DNA from: Lithospermum erythrorhizon
Taxonomy: Eukaryota; Streptophyta; Magnoliopsida; Boraginales; Boraginaceae
NCBI GenBank assembly: GCA_019722365.1
Contig: JADFUC010000954.1
Coordinates: 2,976,001 to 3,040,000, forward strand
Direction of reading: 5' to 3'
Length of the DNA stretch: 64,000 bases
The notes below the pieces were generated by a model. That model was not told the origin of the DNA. It saw only the letters and a program-made list of their open reading frames with translations, and searched no databases. Shown piece after piece: positions 12,076 through 23,900 of this stretch. The translations under genes were made by a program, and so were the position numbers. The first letter of the stretch is position 1. Every line of letters begins with the position of its first letter.

Positions 12076-13488
12076 TTATCATATTATTAAACTAATCATT
12101 TAATTCAATGTTATTTGAATCGATTAATATCAGTTAATTTTGATATTGACAAAATTAAACCTGATGATGTGTTTAGAGTTGAGGTGTATTACACTACGTA
12201 AGTTATTTTCACACAATATAATAATCATCACCTGCTCAATAATGACAATATTTAAAATTACTTTATATATTTTATCTCCTCTTAATATATATGTTCATTT
12301 ATCAATGGCTGGGATGTTTGGCAGAGTTTTTAAAAGGTTAAATCTGATCATAAAGTAATCTTATTCTTAATTGGAAAAAATGGTATGTAAGTGTTTGTTA
12401 TGTGGAATAATCTAACGATATGAATTTTAATCGATACACAATGTCAAGTAAATAATAGTAAGTTATTGAATATAATGAAAAGTAGACTAGATAATTTTGA
12501 TGAAAAATATCTCAATTAAAAACTTAAAAGTAGTATTAGTACCTAAGTTTAATTTAATCCTATATTGTTATTAGAATTAGGAGATTTTCGACAAAATTGA
12601 GTTTCTGTGTTCGTTTTTTTCCATCACTATCTTGAACGTGACTCCAGTTATACAGATTGAGACAAATGTCTAATACTGGACATCGTGGCATACGTTGTTG
12701 GTACGAAAACAAAATTTAGTAAACAATTATATATATAAAATGAACATATATATGCAAGAGTATATTGGTTATTTAAGACAACAGAGTAAACCGGCAAAGG
12801 GCCATACTAGCAAATTATTTGATGGAGAAGGAATAGGATAACACATACGCACTTGTTCTCCTTTCAAAGATTATTCCTCTAATTTAAAACGATTGAGGTT
12901 TTCAGAAGTGGAACTTCGACCATTATTAATTATTCTTAAATTATATTTTAAAAATTATATAAAAATAATATTATGAAATTATTTTTAAAGACAAATTTAA
13001 TTATATAAATTTTATATTTATTAGAATAATGAATAAAATAAATATTAATTGATGGTCAAAACTGTAATTAAATATGTAAAAAGCGTCAATCTTTTAAATT
13101 TGGGGGAGTATATATTGTATGTTAATAATAAAAATTATGGTTCCCATAAAATCAATTAGTCCAAATCATAATATAGGGTTGTAGGTCTCTAGCTAATAAC
13201 CATTCAAACTACCCCTTAATTATATTTAATGTTAAACAAATCTTTTTTTAACAAACCCTTATTATTGTATAGTATATTATTGTATCATATATTATGATTT
13301 AAGGCCACACTTGCTGAGTATTTCAACACTTCTAGATGCCCATCAATAATCCATGCCATAATTAAGAAATCTAGTATGGACAACTACTACGTAGTGGAAC
13401 ATAACTAAAGCATTAAATAATGTTCTTTATATTTAATGAATTTTGTAGACAAAACGCTGTATACATAAATTGAAGCTTACTTTGCTAC
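10377..13488. other. Long intergenic stretch
   Basis: Several 60-95-codon frames occur on both strands (for example 11623-11910 and 11842-12090), but they overlap each other, lack recognisable domains and in one case run through an (AT)n tract, so none is called. An (AT)n microsatellite lies at about 12030-12075. Confidence 0.55.
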
Positions 13489-14339
13489 AAAGTCCTCATC
13501 ACAACTATCCACTTATTTAACACATATAAAATGGTGAAGGAGGTCTTTAAAGAATTTATTATTCAAGAGAAAATTGAAAAAGCAATATCCTTCCAAAATA
13601 TGTTTGAACAACGAAAGTGTCGACTCCCAAAGAATAAATTCCTTATTTGGATCATATGCATGTGGAACCTCAAAACGAATGGAAAAACCTTTCGGGTGCC
13701 CAAAGAGAGATTCTGAAGTTTTGCTAGGGCTTTCCGTAAATCCATCTACTGCTTAAAATAATGGAAGGAGATTAGCTCGAGAATACTAGTTTGAGAGGAC
13801 TAAAGTTGGATTCGGGTTGCTTACCTTGTTGATGAACCCGAAATGAGGGTCCGCCTTCGGTGTACAACTGATGAAGGAGGTCTCCGAGGCTCTTCGTATG
13901 AAAAAGCGGTGACTCTCCGGAGAAGATTGGGGGTAGAGGCACTGGGTATATCTACAGATCTATTGAGAGATTGTAGAAGGAGGCGGAGCTTTCTTCTCCT
14001 CATTTCAGGTGCCAAACAACAAGAATGAGGATTAGAGTTGGAAGGAGATTTCATTTATAGCTTTGCAGGTAGGTTTGGGTCATGTCTTGGAGATCCGTGT
14101 GTCTCTCTCCCAACCCGTTTTTCTTAGTGAGCTGGGAGGCCATTTTATGGGTTATGGGCTCTCGTTTAAGTTCTGTGGGCTTGGTCTATAGTGTTGGTTG
14201 ATCAGCTTGTTTGATGCGAGATTCGATTGAGGATCCTTGTTTGGAGGTTTTATTCCCTTTGTCAATATTTATGTATTTTATTTATTTTTAGAACAAAAAT
14301 CATCGCTTATTTGTAAAAAAAAAAGTCCTCATCACAACT
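13489..14339 (+). mobile_element. Poly-A retroposed insertion with perfect 18-bp target duplication
   Basis: AAAGTCCTCATCACAACT occurs at 13489-13506 and again at 14322-14339, exactly flanking an insert at 13507-14321. The insert ends in an A tract (about 14314-14321). This is the signature of target-primed reverse transcription by LINE machinery, with the insert in plus orientation. The middle (13790-14240) is more GC-rich than its surroundings and holds short frames on both strands (such as 13843-14028), none with a recognised domain. It may be a 5'-truncated LINE, a SINE-like element or a retrocopy of an unidentified transcript. Confidence 0.8.
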
Positions 14340-15205
14340 GTCACAAACTTATTAGTACTGGCTATGGTTTTTCTGAGGCCCTAAATCGAATGAATTGCAG
14401 CTCGTTTGCAACTATTCCTTTTGAAAACTTTCTCATCATCTTTAGTTACCTCATGAACCCTATGATGATTATGAAAAACTAGTTATATGTGCAGTTTCTT
14501 GTACAAATTATTTATTATTTTTATAATTAAAATGTCTTTGAAATTTTTTTAAAAAAACTAAAAGAAATAAGATGAAAAAGATTCACATGGAAAAATAAAT
14601 GAGAATTTGTGAAGCAACTTTTTGCTCTCTTGGTGATAATTACGAATTATTACGTAGTGAATAATATTATAGTAGTAGTTTATGGAGAATTTATCTTTGT
14701 TAGGTAGTAACGCCATGAAAAGTTACTAGAAATTAAAATAAAAAAATTTATCAAAAGATGAAATGAAATCGTTAATTTGACATTTTGTAATCGTCGATCA
14801 TTCTTTATTATATATAGTATAGATAGATTATATGATAATGTATTCATGTCCACGAGACTAGTCTGCTTTCCTAAATGAATCTAGACTATATATAATATGC
14901 ATGGGAGTAAATATTTGAGGAAATTATTAATCGCCTCGTTTGTTACAATTCTAGAAATTATCCTAAGAAATACTTTTTCCGATCATTATAATAAAAGTTT
15001 TTTTTTTTCAATTTCAAAATATATATATATGATGTCGAGCTAAATTAAATCCATTTTTTTAGCTATTTAAAATTTTATGTTTTCATTTTTTTATCAAGCG
15101 ATATATAGAAATAAAAATTACATGCGATAACGTACAACAATTAAATTAAGCCCAAGTAATGGGAGAATTTAGAACCGTAAAAGCAATTGTCTTCTCTTTG
15201 GAGTG
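14340..15205. other. Intergenic, nothing recognised
   Basis: AT-rich DNA with no gene, no clear repeat termini and no long frame. Confidence 0.5.
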
Positions 15206-15743
15206 TAGTGTTGTTGGTGGACCGGGCGAACCGGAACCGGTCCGGTCGACCCGGTCCAAAAATCCACCTGAAATTAAACCGGATCCAGTTCGGGTCCCCT
15301 TATCGATCCTTGATCGAAAGGATCTAGTCCGGGAACCCAGCCGGATCAGTAGAAATTCAATTGTTGCTTTAATTTTTATTAGTATTATTTTAGTTATGTT
15401 TGTTTTAATTTTTGTGTTATTATTTTCGGTGTACTTTATTATTTTTGATTTTTTATGTTTTCAATTTTAATTAGGAATTTAGGATATTCAATTTTTAATT
15501 AGTTTTAATTCGTATAAATATGTTTGATTTATTTGATTTTAAACATATTTTGATTTTGTAAGTATGTTGATTTTTGATTAGTTTGATTTAGGATACGAAT
15601 CTTATTGGATAAACCCGGTAACCGACCCGGTTTTGCAAGTTCCGATCCGATTAATTTTTGGACGAAATGAGTTTAAAGATGCATCGAATGGAGGCCGAAA
15701 CCGGTTCGGTTTGTTTGGCGCAGTCGAACGGACCGGTAACGTA
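15206..15743. mobile_element. hAT-like non-autonomous element, ends uncertain
   Basis: The left end TAGTGTTGTTGGTGGACC is close to the start of the better-defined element at 43480 (TAGGGCTGTTGGTGGGCG). Both ends are rich in CCGGTCCGG-type motifs around an AT-rich centre, the same layout as the elements at 33300 and 43480. A 103-codon frame across the left end is not considered coding. I could not find an 8-bp target duplication, so the right border is approximate. Confidence 0.45.
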
Positions 15744-17410
15744 TTTAGGGTACGCTACGTGAACATTGTTTTCGTTGGCTTAGATATTACTTACCCAAGC
15801 TCCACGTAAACTGTTGGAAACCAGCGAGTGGCTTATACAGAGGAATCAGATCGAGAGGCATAACTTGAATAGAGGCTACGCAGGATGCCGCTAGGCTAAA
15901 TGTCTTTGATATCTTTTCGGTGAAAATCTAAAATGGTTCTCAATTACAATAAATTTAAACTAGTAACATTACCATAATGGCAATCAACAGCAACTGGGGC
16001 AAGGGTGAAGCTCTTAAGGAGCCAAGGTAGGCACTTGATTTTTTAAAAAGTATATTTTATTTCTTTAAATTTAAGAAAATATTATTATTTTAACTTATTT
16101 TTCCCACCCCGATTTATCATAAATTTTATATAATCTTTTTTAATTTCATACAATATAATATTTGTATTTATTTGGCCCTTTTAAAATTAAGTTTTAACTC
16201 CGCTCCTCGATCATCCTAAATGAGAATTGACAGGATATGAAATGTTAGTTGCCACTAGTTAATCCGAAACATGCGCTTTTGACAAATTTGTACCTAATAG
16301 ATCGCTAGAGAATTTCAAATTTTGATCGTTTGGACTATTATGTCAATTTCCTTTGAAAATAATACATAGTTAAATCAAATGTGAAATCTTAGAAGTTTGG
16401 TATGAAAAAGTAGAATGTCTTTATTTTCTCCTCTCTTTTTTTGTAAGTTTGGTAATTTTGAACCTGTGGTAGTGATTAGCATAGTATTGGTTGTAAAATT
16501 GGGCATGTATCATTGATCCTTATATCTTACACTAGTTATTATAAAAAGGACTATGCGTGTAACTCATGCGTGATCATCCAGTTTCAATTGCAGATGGAAT
16601 TCTTTGTTTCCACCAATTTTTTCTTTCACTTTGTCATCATCGAGAATCTTCTTCTTTCAACATCACCATCATCACAAAAACTTTAAATTCTTTTTTTCAT
16701 TGTGTCGTTTACATGAGTCTTTATGATAGTCAGTTCAGATTCATTTATTTGTGGCATTTGTTTCATATTGAACAGACTATATTGATATGTTATCAATAAC
16801 GTTAGGTTGACATGATGAAATATTTCCAGGTTAGAAGCCCCTACTGTCCACTGTGCAAGAGGCAAACAATTGAACATATCGGCTTTCCGAAGTAGTAGTT
16901 GATATAATGGTGAGTCCGGAGATAGTGGGTCGAATTCTCTTAAGGCTTCTATTAAGCTATCTTTTTCTCCCAAGGAGGGTGAAGAACATTATTGGAATCT
17001 CAGAAGGCAAACTATGTTCCTATTGCTTACACTTCAACAGATCAGACATCGACTCATTTACTTTCTATCTAAAATTTATTTAAGAGTTGGTTAATCTTCA
17101 CAATACATGCCAAGCAAGTGCCTGAATGAGAGTACATCTAGGAGAACCTGAAGAAAGATTATTTATAAAGGAGGCTAAGGTGGGAAAAATTTCTTGTTAC
17201 GGGGAGGAAAAATGAAGACCTGCATTATCTATAATTACATCAATGTCAGTTAGTTTTTAATAATGTTGAAGTACTGCCATCTAGTTCGTCGTTGACGGAC
17301 ACCGGCCAACTAGTGTCTGTCGAATAAAAGCGTTAAAGATTCGTGAGGGTGAGGTTTATCGAATAAAAGCTTGTCACAATTAAATTGAGTGGCGTTTGCC
17401 AAAAAGTTAT
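15744..17410. other. Intergenic with an unassigned frame
   Basis: There is no classified element. On the minus strand, a frame at 16683-16973 opens without an ATG and reads EALREFDPLSPDSPLYQL before losing protein-like character. It could be a fragment of a captured or decayed gene, but I do not recognise it. Confidence 0.35.
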
Positions 17411-17514
17411 CATAGGTGTGACTACTTTTAAAAATTATTAAATATAACTAAGCATACAAGTTGTCATAGGTGTGACTACTTTTAAAAATTATTAAATATA
17501 ACTAAGCATACAAG
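17411..17514. repeat. Exact two-copy tandem duplication, 54-bp period
   Basis: CATAGGTGTGACTACTTTTA and the following 30 bases, ending AAGCATACAAG, are identical at 17411-17460 and 17465-17514. Identity over 50 bp implies a recent duplication. Confidence 0.95.
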
Positions 17515-17556
17515 AAACTCATGAAATTTGACTCGACGTGATTATGAAATTAAATA

Positions 17557-17703
17557 AGTAAAATCATGTGTTCGAGAGCATCAGATAATTACAGTGGTTA
17601 GGAGATGCTTTAGTGATTTTGAGGTCAGGTTCGATTAGAACAGCAAGGGAGAGGTGGAATTGATTTTTTTTTTTTAAAAAAGTAAAATCGCTGTTCTCGA
17701 GCT
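17557..17703 (+). mobile_element. Short SINE-like insertion with target duplication
   Basis: A roughly 100-bp insert carries ACAGTGGTTAGGAG (A-box-like) and AGGTCAGGTTCGATT (B box) and ends in T12 then A6. It is flanked by imperfect repeats: AAGTAAAATCATGTGTTCGA on the left and AAGTAAAATCGCTGTTCTCG on the right (from 17680). The tRNA-like head, short tail and target duplication fit a SINE. Confidence 0.6.
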
Positions 17704-20004
17704 CACGAAAGTGAATCGAGCATGTATGTACATGCCATCGAATGTTTGATGAAAGGCCTATCTAGCTAACTTGACACTTGGCCTTTTTTTTCATTTCAGT
17801 TACTATACAAGTATAGATACAATATCTAGATGAGAACGTATTATTAAAATTTAATGACCGTCTAGAAATTAAAGAAAAACACTATCTCTTAGCTTGCAGA
17901 ATGCAGACGCTGGCGATGTTGACATATACTTACGTTATTATAGTATGAAGATAAGTGTGTTATTTCAAAATTTGTATCATTCATTTTTGTGATGTAAAAA
18001 TGTCTAATTAATTATCATAAGTCAAAAGGTGAAAGAATAAATAACGAATACTCATGCACGTAACATAAAACTACGCATTGCAAGTTGATATCATCAATTG
18101 ATGAAACATTGAAAATTTGCAATCTAAAGTTTGGTGAGAATTGACATTGAGATTGAGATTGACGATTGACTATCTTATTGTTTAAACTCATATCCAATTA
18201 CACGTTACAACCCATCAATTTGTCTGAGGAGTCCAGAAAATTTACTATGTCTACCCAGCCGGCCAGCCCAATGCAGATGGCCATTTAACGAATGAAGGAC
18301 CACCTATTTCCCTGGGTATAGAGAGCCACTCATTAGGCTAGGGTTGTTAATTAACGAGTCGAATTTGACCGTGTATTAGATTATCTAAAATTACGATAGG
18401 TAAATTAAGTCGGATAATTACCATGTTCATTGTTTAAATTATCGAATAAGAAGATGGTACAAGAGTCGACTCGATCGGCTGGGCCGAGGTTTGAGTAGAA
18501 TATTTTCGATCGAGTATGGGTGATCACAGGAGTTAGTCGTTCTGATGATACCGAGGTTACTCAATACGTTTCATAATATTAGTAATACATTAGCCAATAA
18601 ATGCATTAGGCTTTTTAAAATATCCATTATATATTTTTCAAAAAAATCATGTATTCAATCGAGCGGGTTCGGGTATACTCAATCGAGTAGCAAGTACAAA
18701 GTGATACTCTAGTCCGGCTAACTAAGCTTTTGGACAAGTTATGAATCGGATACGAACAATTTAAGTTACTTGATCCATTCACGTTACTAATTAATAGTAC
18801 AAAGTACCAAGTATACACTTGAACTCAAATGGATTGGAAACAAAGTTGTTAGTTGACCCCCATCATTTCTATGCTCTTACCATTTTTTGAATTGGATTGA
18901 AATTCAAAAACGTTTATATACTTCAGAAAAAGAAAATAGTATATCCTAAAGGAGACGAGGACTATAGGTATTATACAAAGAAAGTTAAACGCAAGAAACA
19001 ATCAAATCAAGTGAAGGGAACAACAAATTAATTAGTTATTTGGATGGAAACTTGGGTACAACTAACACTCAATCCGTTAACATCCTTAGCTTGAGACAAA
19101 ATGTCAGAAAAATTGAAGATATTTAGAATTGAGATATATACAATTTTTCCATACTTCGAAATATAATAATGCCCCATCACTTAAATAAGGGACAACCTTT
19201 TACTTTCCTTTTTTAACTCCTAGTTAGTCCGTATTACATTGGTACTGGACTAGTAGCTAGTATTAGTACTTTGTAGTTTGCAACATCTCAACCCACAATT
19301 CAATTACTAGCAAAATGATGTCCGATGCCAATTTTTCTCTTCACGGGTAAACCATGACATGTAACGCCACTCTCTTGCTAAATTGTCCATTGCCTATAGT
19401 TGACAATTGACATTGTCCTCACATTTTGTCATCACTATATATCTTATAGTCTTGTAGACAGAATCGCATGCAAGAACTACCTCACTTTCTTCTTACATTT
19501 TCTCATTTGAAAAAGAGTCAAGTTCTTTGCTTAAAGATGGGTAAATTGATGATGGTCCATCATTTATACAATGGTTAAATAGGACAAGCAAATTTGAAGC
19601 ATAAGTGCTATCAATGTATTGTAGAGTTGTAATCATTCACATTTCAATTCTTGAGCATGGGACAAAGTTCTGATTCCTACTGGTCACTATACATGCATGC
19701 CCTGTATGACATGGAAACTCATTGAACCACTCTGAATAAAATGTAGTCTTCAGAGTACATTAGTGGTCATCTAATTGTAGGGCAACCTACAAGTTAAGTC
19801 ACTTTCAATTAACACCCCTTCCCTTCCTTCAAACCAAAGATACCCAAAAGATAAAGGGTAAATTTCATACAGGTAACTAAAACTTGAAAAAATATTTGAA
19901 TAGATCTGAATATTTGTTTTTCGAATAAATCTTTGGATTAATTTTGGCAGCAAACTTTAAAAAAATTGGCCTTTCTGTCTCTTTAATAGATAAGCACAGG
20001 ACAT
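17704..20004. other. Intergenic, mostly unassigned
   Basis: A segment at about 18340-18820 opens GGGTTGTTAATTAACGAGTC, is enriched in TCGA-type motifs and ends near GTTACTAATTAATAG. It may be another hAT-like non-autonomous element, but target duplications do not match. The remainder is AT-rich with no coding evidence. Confidence 0.4.
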
Positions 20005-20140
20005 AATAAAAATTATATATATTATATTTTATAAATTATTTTTTGAATATGAAAAGCAACCAAATTAAGTCAATTTTAAATAATCAATTTTAAATTAATT
20101 TAATTAAAAAAATACATCATCTCCCCCACCCCTCAATTAC
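20005..20140. repeat. Inverted repeat, left arm
   Basis: The reverse complement of this block contains GAGGGGTGGGGGAGATGATG, a T-run, AATTGATTATTTAAA and ATATATAATTTTT in that order. The same series appears in plus orientation at 26520-26664. The arms differ by indels of about 27 bp or more and bracket the LTR element between them. Confidence 0.65.
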
Positions 20141-20463
20141 CAAAGCTTCCTCGAGTAGGACCAAAGAAAGAAATCAAGATTATTGACAATGGGTATTCCA
20201 AAAATTATATTATCCTTAGTGATTTTGCACTTTTGGGTATAGCTTATTATGTTAGAGGAAGAGGATGTTTGCTGAAGTAGTTGAAGATTGGGAACATGAT
20301 TATGCAGAGTCTACATAGGTGTATTGCCAGATTCCCACTGTAGTCTCCAGCTCTGACGTCGACAAAATCCATCCAAATATCAATAAGGAACATTTTTGCG
20401 GTTTCTAAGTCTTTGACTAATCTGGATTGCTGGAAAATTGGAAAATTTGTATCGGTCATATTT

Positions 20464-20905
20464 TGTTGAGGGTTGATAATATCTTTGTCCATGATAGGTG
20501 CTTGGCGAGTTAACTACAGAATTAAATCGTAATTTGTTATTTAGCGAGTTGAATCGCCCGTTGTGAAATGGATCGCTTGAACTCTAGTCACAGGGTTTAA
20601 TTAAGTTCACCTATGGCTTTTCCTTTAGCGAATGAGGAGTCTCAGTGGATCATACGTTCGTAGAGAAAGTGTGGTCGGGGTATGGCCTTGAACCCAACCA
20701 CGTCTTTTTAGTCGTGCTTGATTCAAATAGGGTAGATAGTACTAAGAGGGTGAATTTCATATTACCTCAAATGGTGGAATATAACCGATATTTATAGGCA
20801 TAGTACAAGAGGGTGAATTTAGGACGCTCGGAGTCATGGCGATTCATTCATACTTCTTACGAGTGATGACACGTCACTCCTCTGTCAATTCCTATTCCGA
20901 AATGG
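20464..20905 (-). mobile_element. 3' LTR of a Gypsy-like element
   Basis: It begins TGTTGAGGGTTGATAATATC and matches the block starting at 25871 through GTCCATGATAGGTGCTTGGC, GCGAATGAGGAGT, TCGTGCTTGATTCAAATAGG and a TATTTATAGG segment (20789). Many substitutions separate the copies, so the insertion is old. The outer border is approximate. Read on the minus strand it ends in CAACA and contains TATAAATA as a promoter-like box. Confidence 0.75.
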
Positions 20906-23900
20906 CGATTGCGGAATATAAATGGCCTCAAATTCACGCCCGATGTAATGATAGCGTCGGGCTTTTGCCCTTTATAAAAGGTATTCTTCTCCACGAAATT
21001 TGTACTTTCTTCTCTTTAAACTCTCAGTACAAACTTTAAGCTTGTGACTCTTTCCATTTGCCCTCGTCAGAAGATTTTCCACGCTTTACTTTGATGATCG
21101 GTCCACTTTAAACTATGACCTACCATTTGCCGGATCCTGAATGCTTGAGAGTTGAACTTTGAAAGCGCCTTAGTCCGTATAGCGGTTCCTATAAAATAAT
21201 GAAGAGCCGGTTGCCCGGCCCGAAATACATTGTCAATCAAATTTTGTAAAGGTCGAAATAGTTTAGTTTTGAAAGAGAATTTGGGTGCTCGAAGTAAACT
21301 TCTTGATTTGCCGCCGAGGTTTACTTTTTTATAGTCCGTTCGAGATTTATTAACTTTCGATCGAGCCTTGATGACTCGCTTCATTGATAATTAATGATTT
21401 TGTGTGGCTCGTTAAAGTCTGGTAATTATGATCTTAATTGCCACCTTGGTGAGCCGAATCAAGCCAGATTAATCTACGGCGAGCTTTACTTTCTTGACGA
21501 AATGGATTGTTTAACCCGTTTTATCTTGAGGCTTTTCGGCGCTCTGGCCCACTCGTGTGGTCAAATTAATTTTATTGATAATAGCACATTGCGGTCGTTT
21601 CGGACGTCTGGTTAGATAGATCTGAATCAGTAGGATTTATTTATAGGATTATCCATTTTCTTGATTCTACCATTCGATCCTTTTCCCCGCCAAAGGTATC
21701 ACGTGTCTTCCACTATTTTACTTTACTTTTGTACATGTTGTGAGATTTTAGGGTGTTGTTGTAACTTCTATTAGAATAGGAACATATTTTGTGGTTATTA
21801 AATGGGGTTTAATGTCTGAATTTTAAATTGAATTTTTTGGATAAAGGGATTGATTTTATGGGTGTCGTATTGCCAGAGGAGTTTTGCCTGCAAATCCTAT
21901 GATTAGTTTAGCAATCCTTACTTTTGGCCTTTGTCGAGTTTGAAGATTTGGAAGGTGGTTGAATTTTTTGAGTTGTATTTTATCGTACTTATTCGATTGA
22001 AATGGAGTTGTTGACTTTGTTGGGAGGGAAAACTTGAGTTTGACCATCCCTGATATGTTACCACTTTGCCCCAATTGGTTATTCGTTCGCTAATCGCTAA
22101 TTTTCCTTTCGACAGATAAGATGTCTCAATCTTCAAAGAATCAAGTTGACAATTTTGAGCTACCATGTTGGCGGAATCGAGCCGTCCATAAATGGGGAAT
22201 GCCCGTGTCACACTAAGGCCCAGCTCGAGTGCCCTTCCTCAATCTTGGCCCGTGAACCTATTTAAGGGAATGTTGAGACTCACGGCGAGGGGCCCGAGGC
22301 GGCTTATCAGTATGATGGCTTCATCCACCTACTAATGAAGGACTCGAAACTCCCGACTGCTGGATGGCCAGATTAGATGGTATTCGACATATTTTCTATC
22401 CCGTAGAAAGGTAGATACTCATCCCAGCCATGACGAGAGTCACTTTATCTTATACGTATGGGAAGGTTCCTGAATCTTGACTTAGCCTTTGGTTATACCT
22501 CGTATATCTCGAGACCTTTTCTTTTTTGGCATGAGATTACCGCTTTTCTTTTGACATGAGATTACCTTTTCTCTATTCATATAAACCGAGCCTGGGCGAT
22601 TACTCACTTATTAGTGGTTGGTTAAATGTAAGCTATGCTGAAGTGGTGTATCGCGTAACATCTTTATGGGGCCAACAGGTTCTTTTTTGCTTTATTTACT
22701 ATTTCCCATAAGTCCTTTCAAACCAAATTCTCAGCCCCGAAGAAACATCGCGGGACTAAAACTTAATAAGGTCAAGGATAGTCGTTCCCATAAAAAGAGA
22801 GGTTTTTACGCCGCGGGGCATTATTGTATGTATCTCGCATTTTGGACTCTCAAAGGAAGCGGTATTCGTTCCTTGGCAGAAAGTATGGATTGATGGAAAA
22901 TTAAAGTATCTTCCCCGAGGAGATAATAAAGCGACCACAGTACACGCACTGCGATGAAGCCGTGTTGGTAGCGAGTTTGGTGTATGATAAAGTGTTGATT
23001 CGATAAAAGGAAAGCCTCTTCCTTAGGAGTATTGATTTTTTATATAGCCGCTTTCGTTCATAGCAGTTTTTGGATTCTAATATACTCTTCGCCAGCGGAT
23101 AAGTTCATACATGGTTGCGTCAAGATTTAGAGCCTCAGTAGTGGACTTTGATGTGATGTTAATGGATCGCTCATCTCTCTTCACTCACGTGGCCATTACT
23201 ACAAAGACGAATCACGTGGATACATGGTCTAGAAGCCGCATCTCTGCTCCTCGGCCGGCTACTCTCTCGGCTCCCTCGATCGATCACACATGTTGAGAGG
23301 ATGGCGGCAGATGTCTCCACCAGCCGCCTCTGAACTTTCCTAAGAGGGCTAAGAAAATCCTACACATCAAAGAGAAAAGGCTTACGAGTCTTGGATCGTG
23401 ACTCCCCATGAGGAGACTCGATCCCCAGTCAACCGACTAGGGGTGGTGGCTCTCGTCGTCTGATGGTAGATTTAGATTCCTCCCCTTTATTTATATCACA
23501 ACGAGACTGGGTCGCCCATTTGGATGTGGTTGTGGGTCGTTAGGCTTCGGAAATTGAGCACTCCTTCCCGTTCGATCCTCCGACTCCTTTTGCTCGTGAA
23601 GTTATTTGGAGGTGGAAACTCGCAAGGGGAAAGGTAAAACCATTCTGAGAAGAGCGAGTGTTTCTCTGTCTGCTTCCAAAGTACATAGGTATTTGGCGAC
23701 TCCTTATAAAGTGGCGCCCAATTTGGAGATAACCGATGATGCCCCACAGGGCCTCGAAGCTCCATTTCATTTAGCGAGGCCTTTGGTTCGAAGAGAATGT
23801 TTGCTCGATATCGCCTCTGAAGTAGATCTTTAATAAGCTACTTTTTGCCCAGAGCCATGAAACCACGTGACTTAGATTTGTCTGACACCGTTCGTTACCA

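Noticed and set aside
11623..12358. Overlapping frames on both strands
   Set aside because: They overlap each other, one reads through an (AT)n tract to give alternating Ile-Tyr, and none has a domain.
13821..14054. Minus-strand 77-codon frame in the retroposed insert
   Set aside because: It overlaps a plus-strand frame of similar length, and the insert orientation from its poly-A tail is plus; neither has a domain.
15159..15470. 103-codon plus-strand frame
   Set aside because: It spans the GC-rich end of a hAT-like element and then becomes poly-Ile/Leu/Phe from AT-rich DNA.
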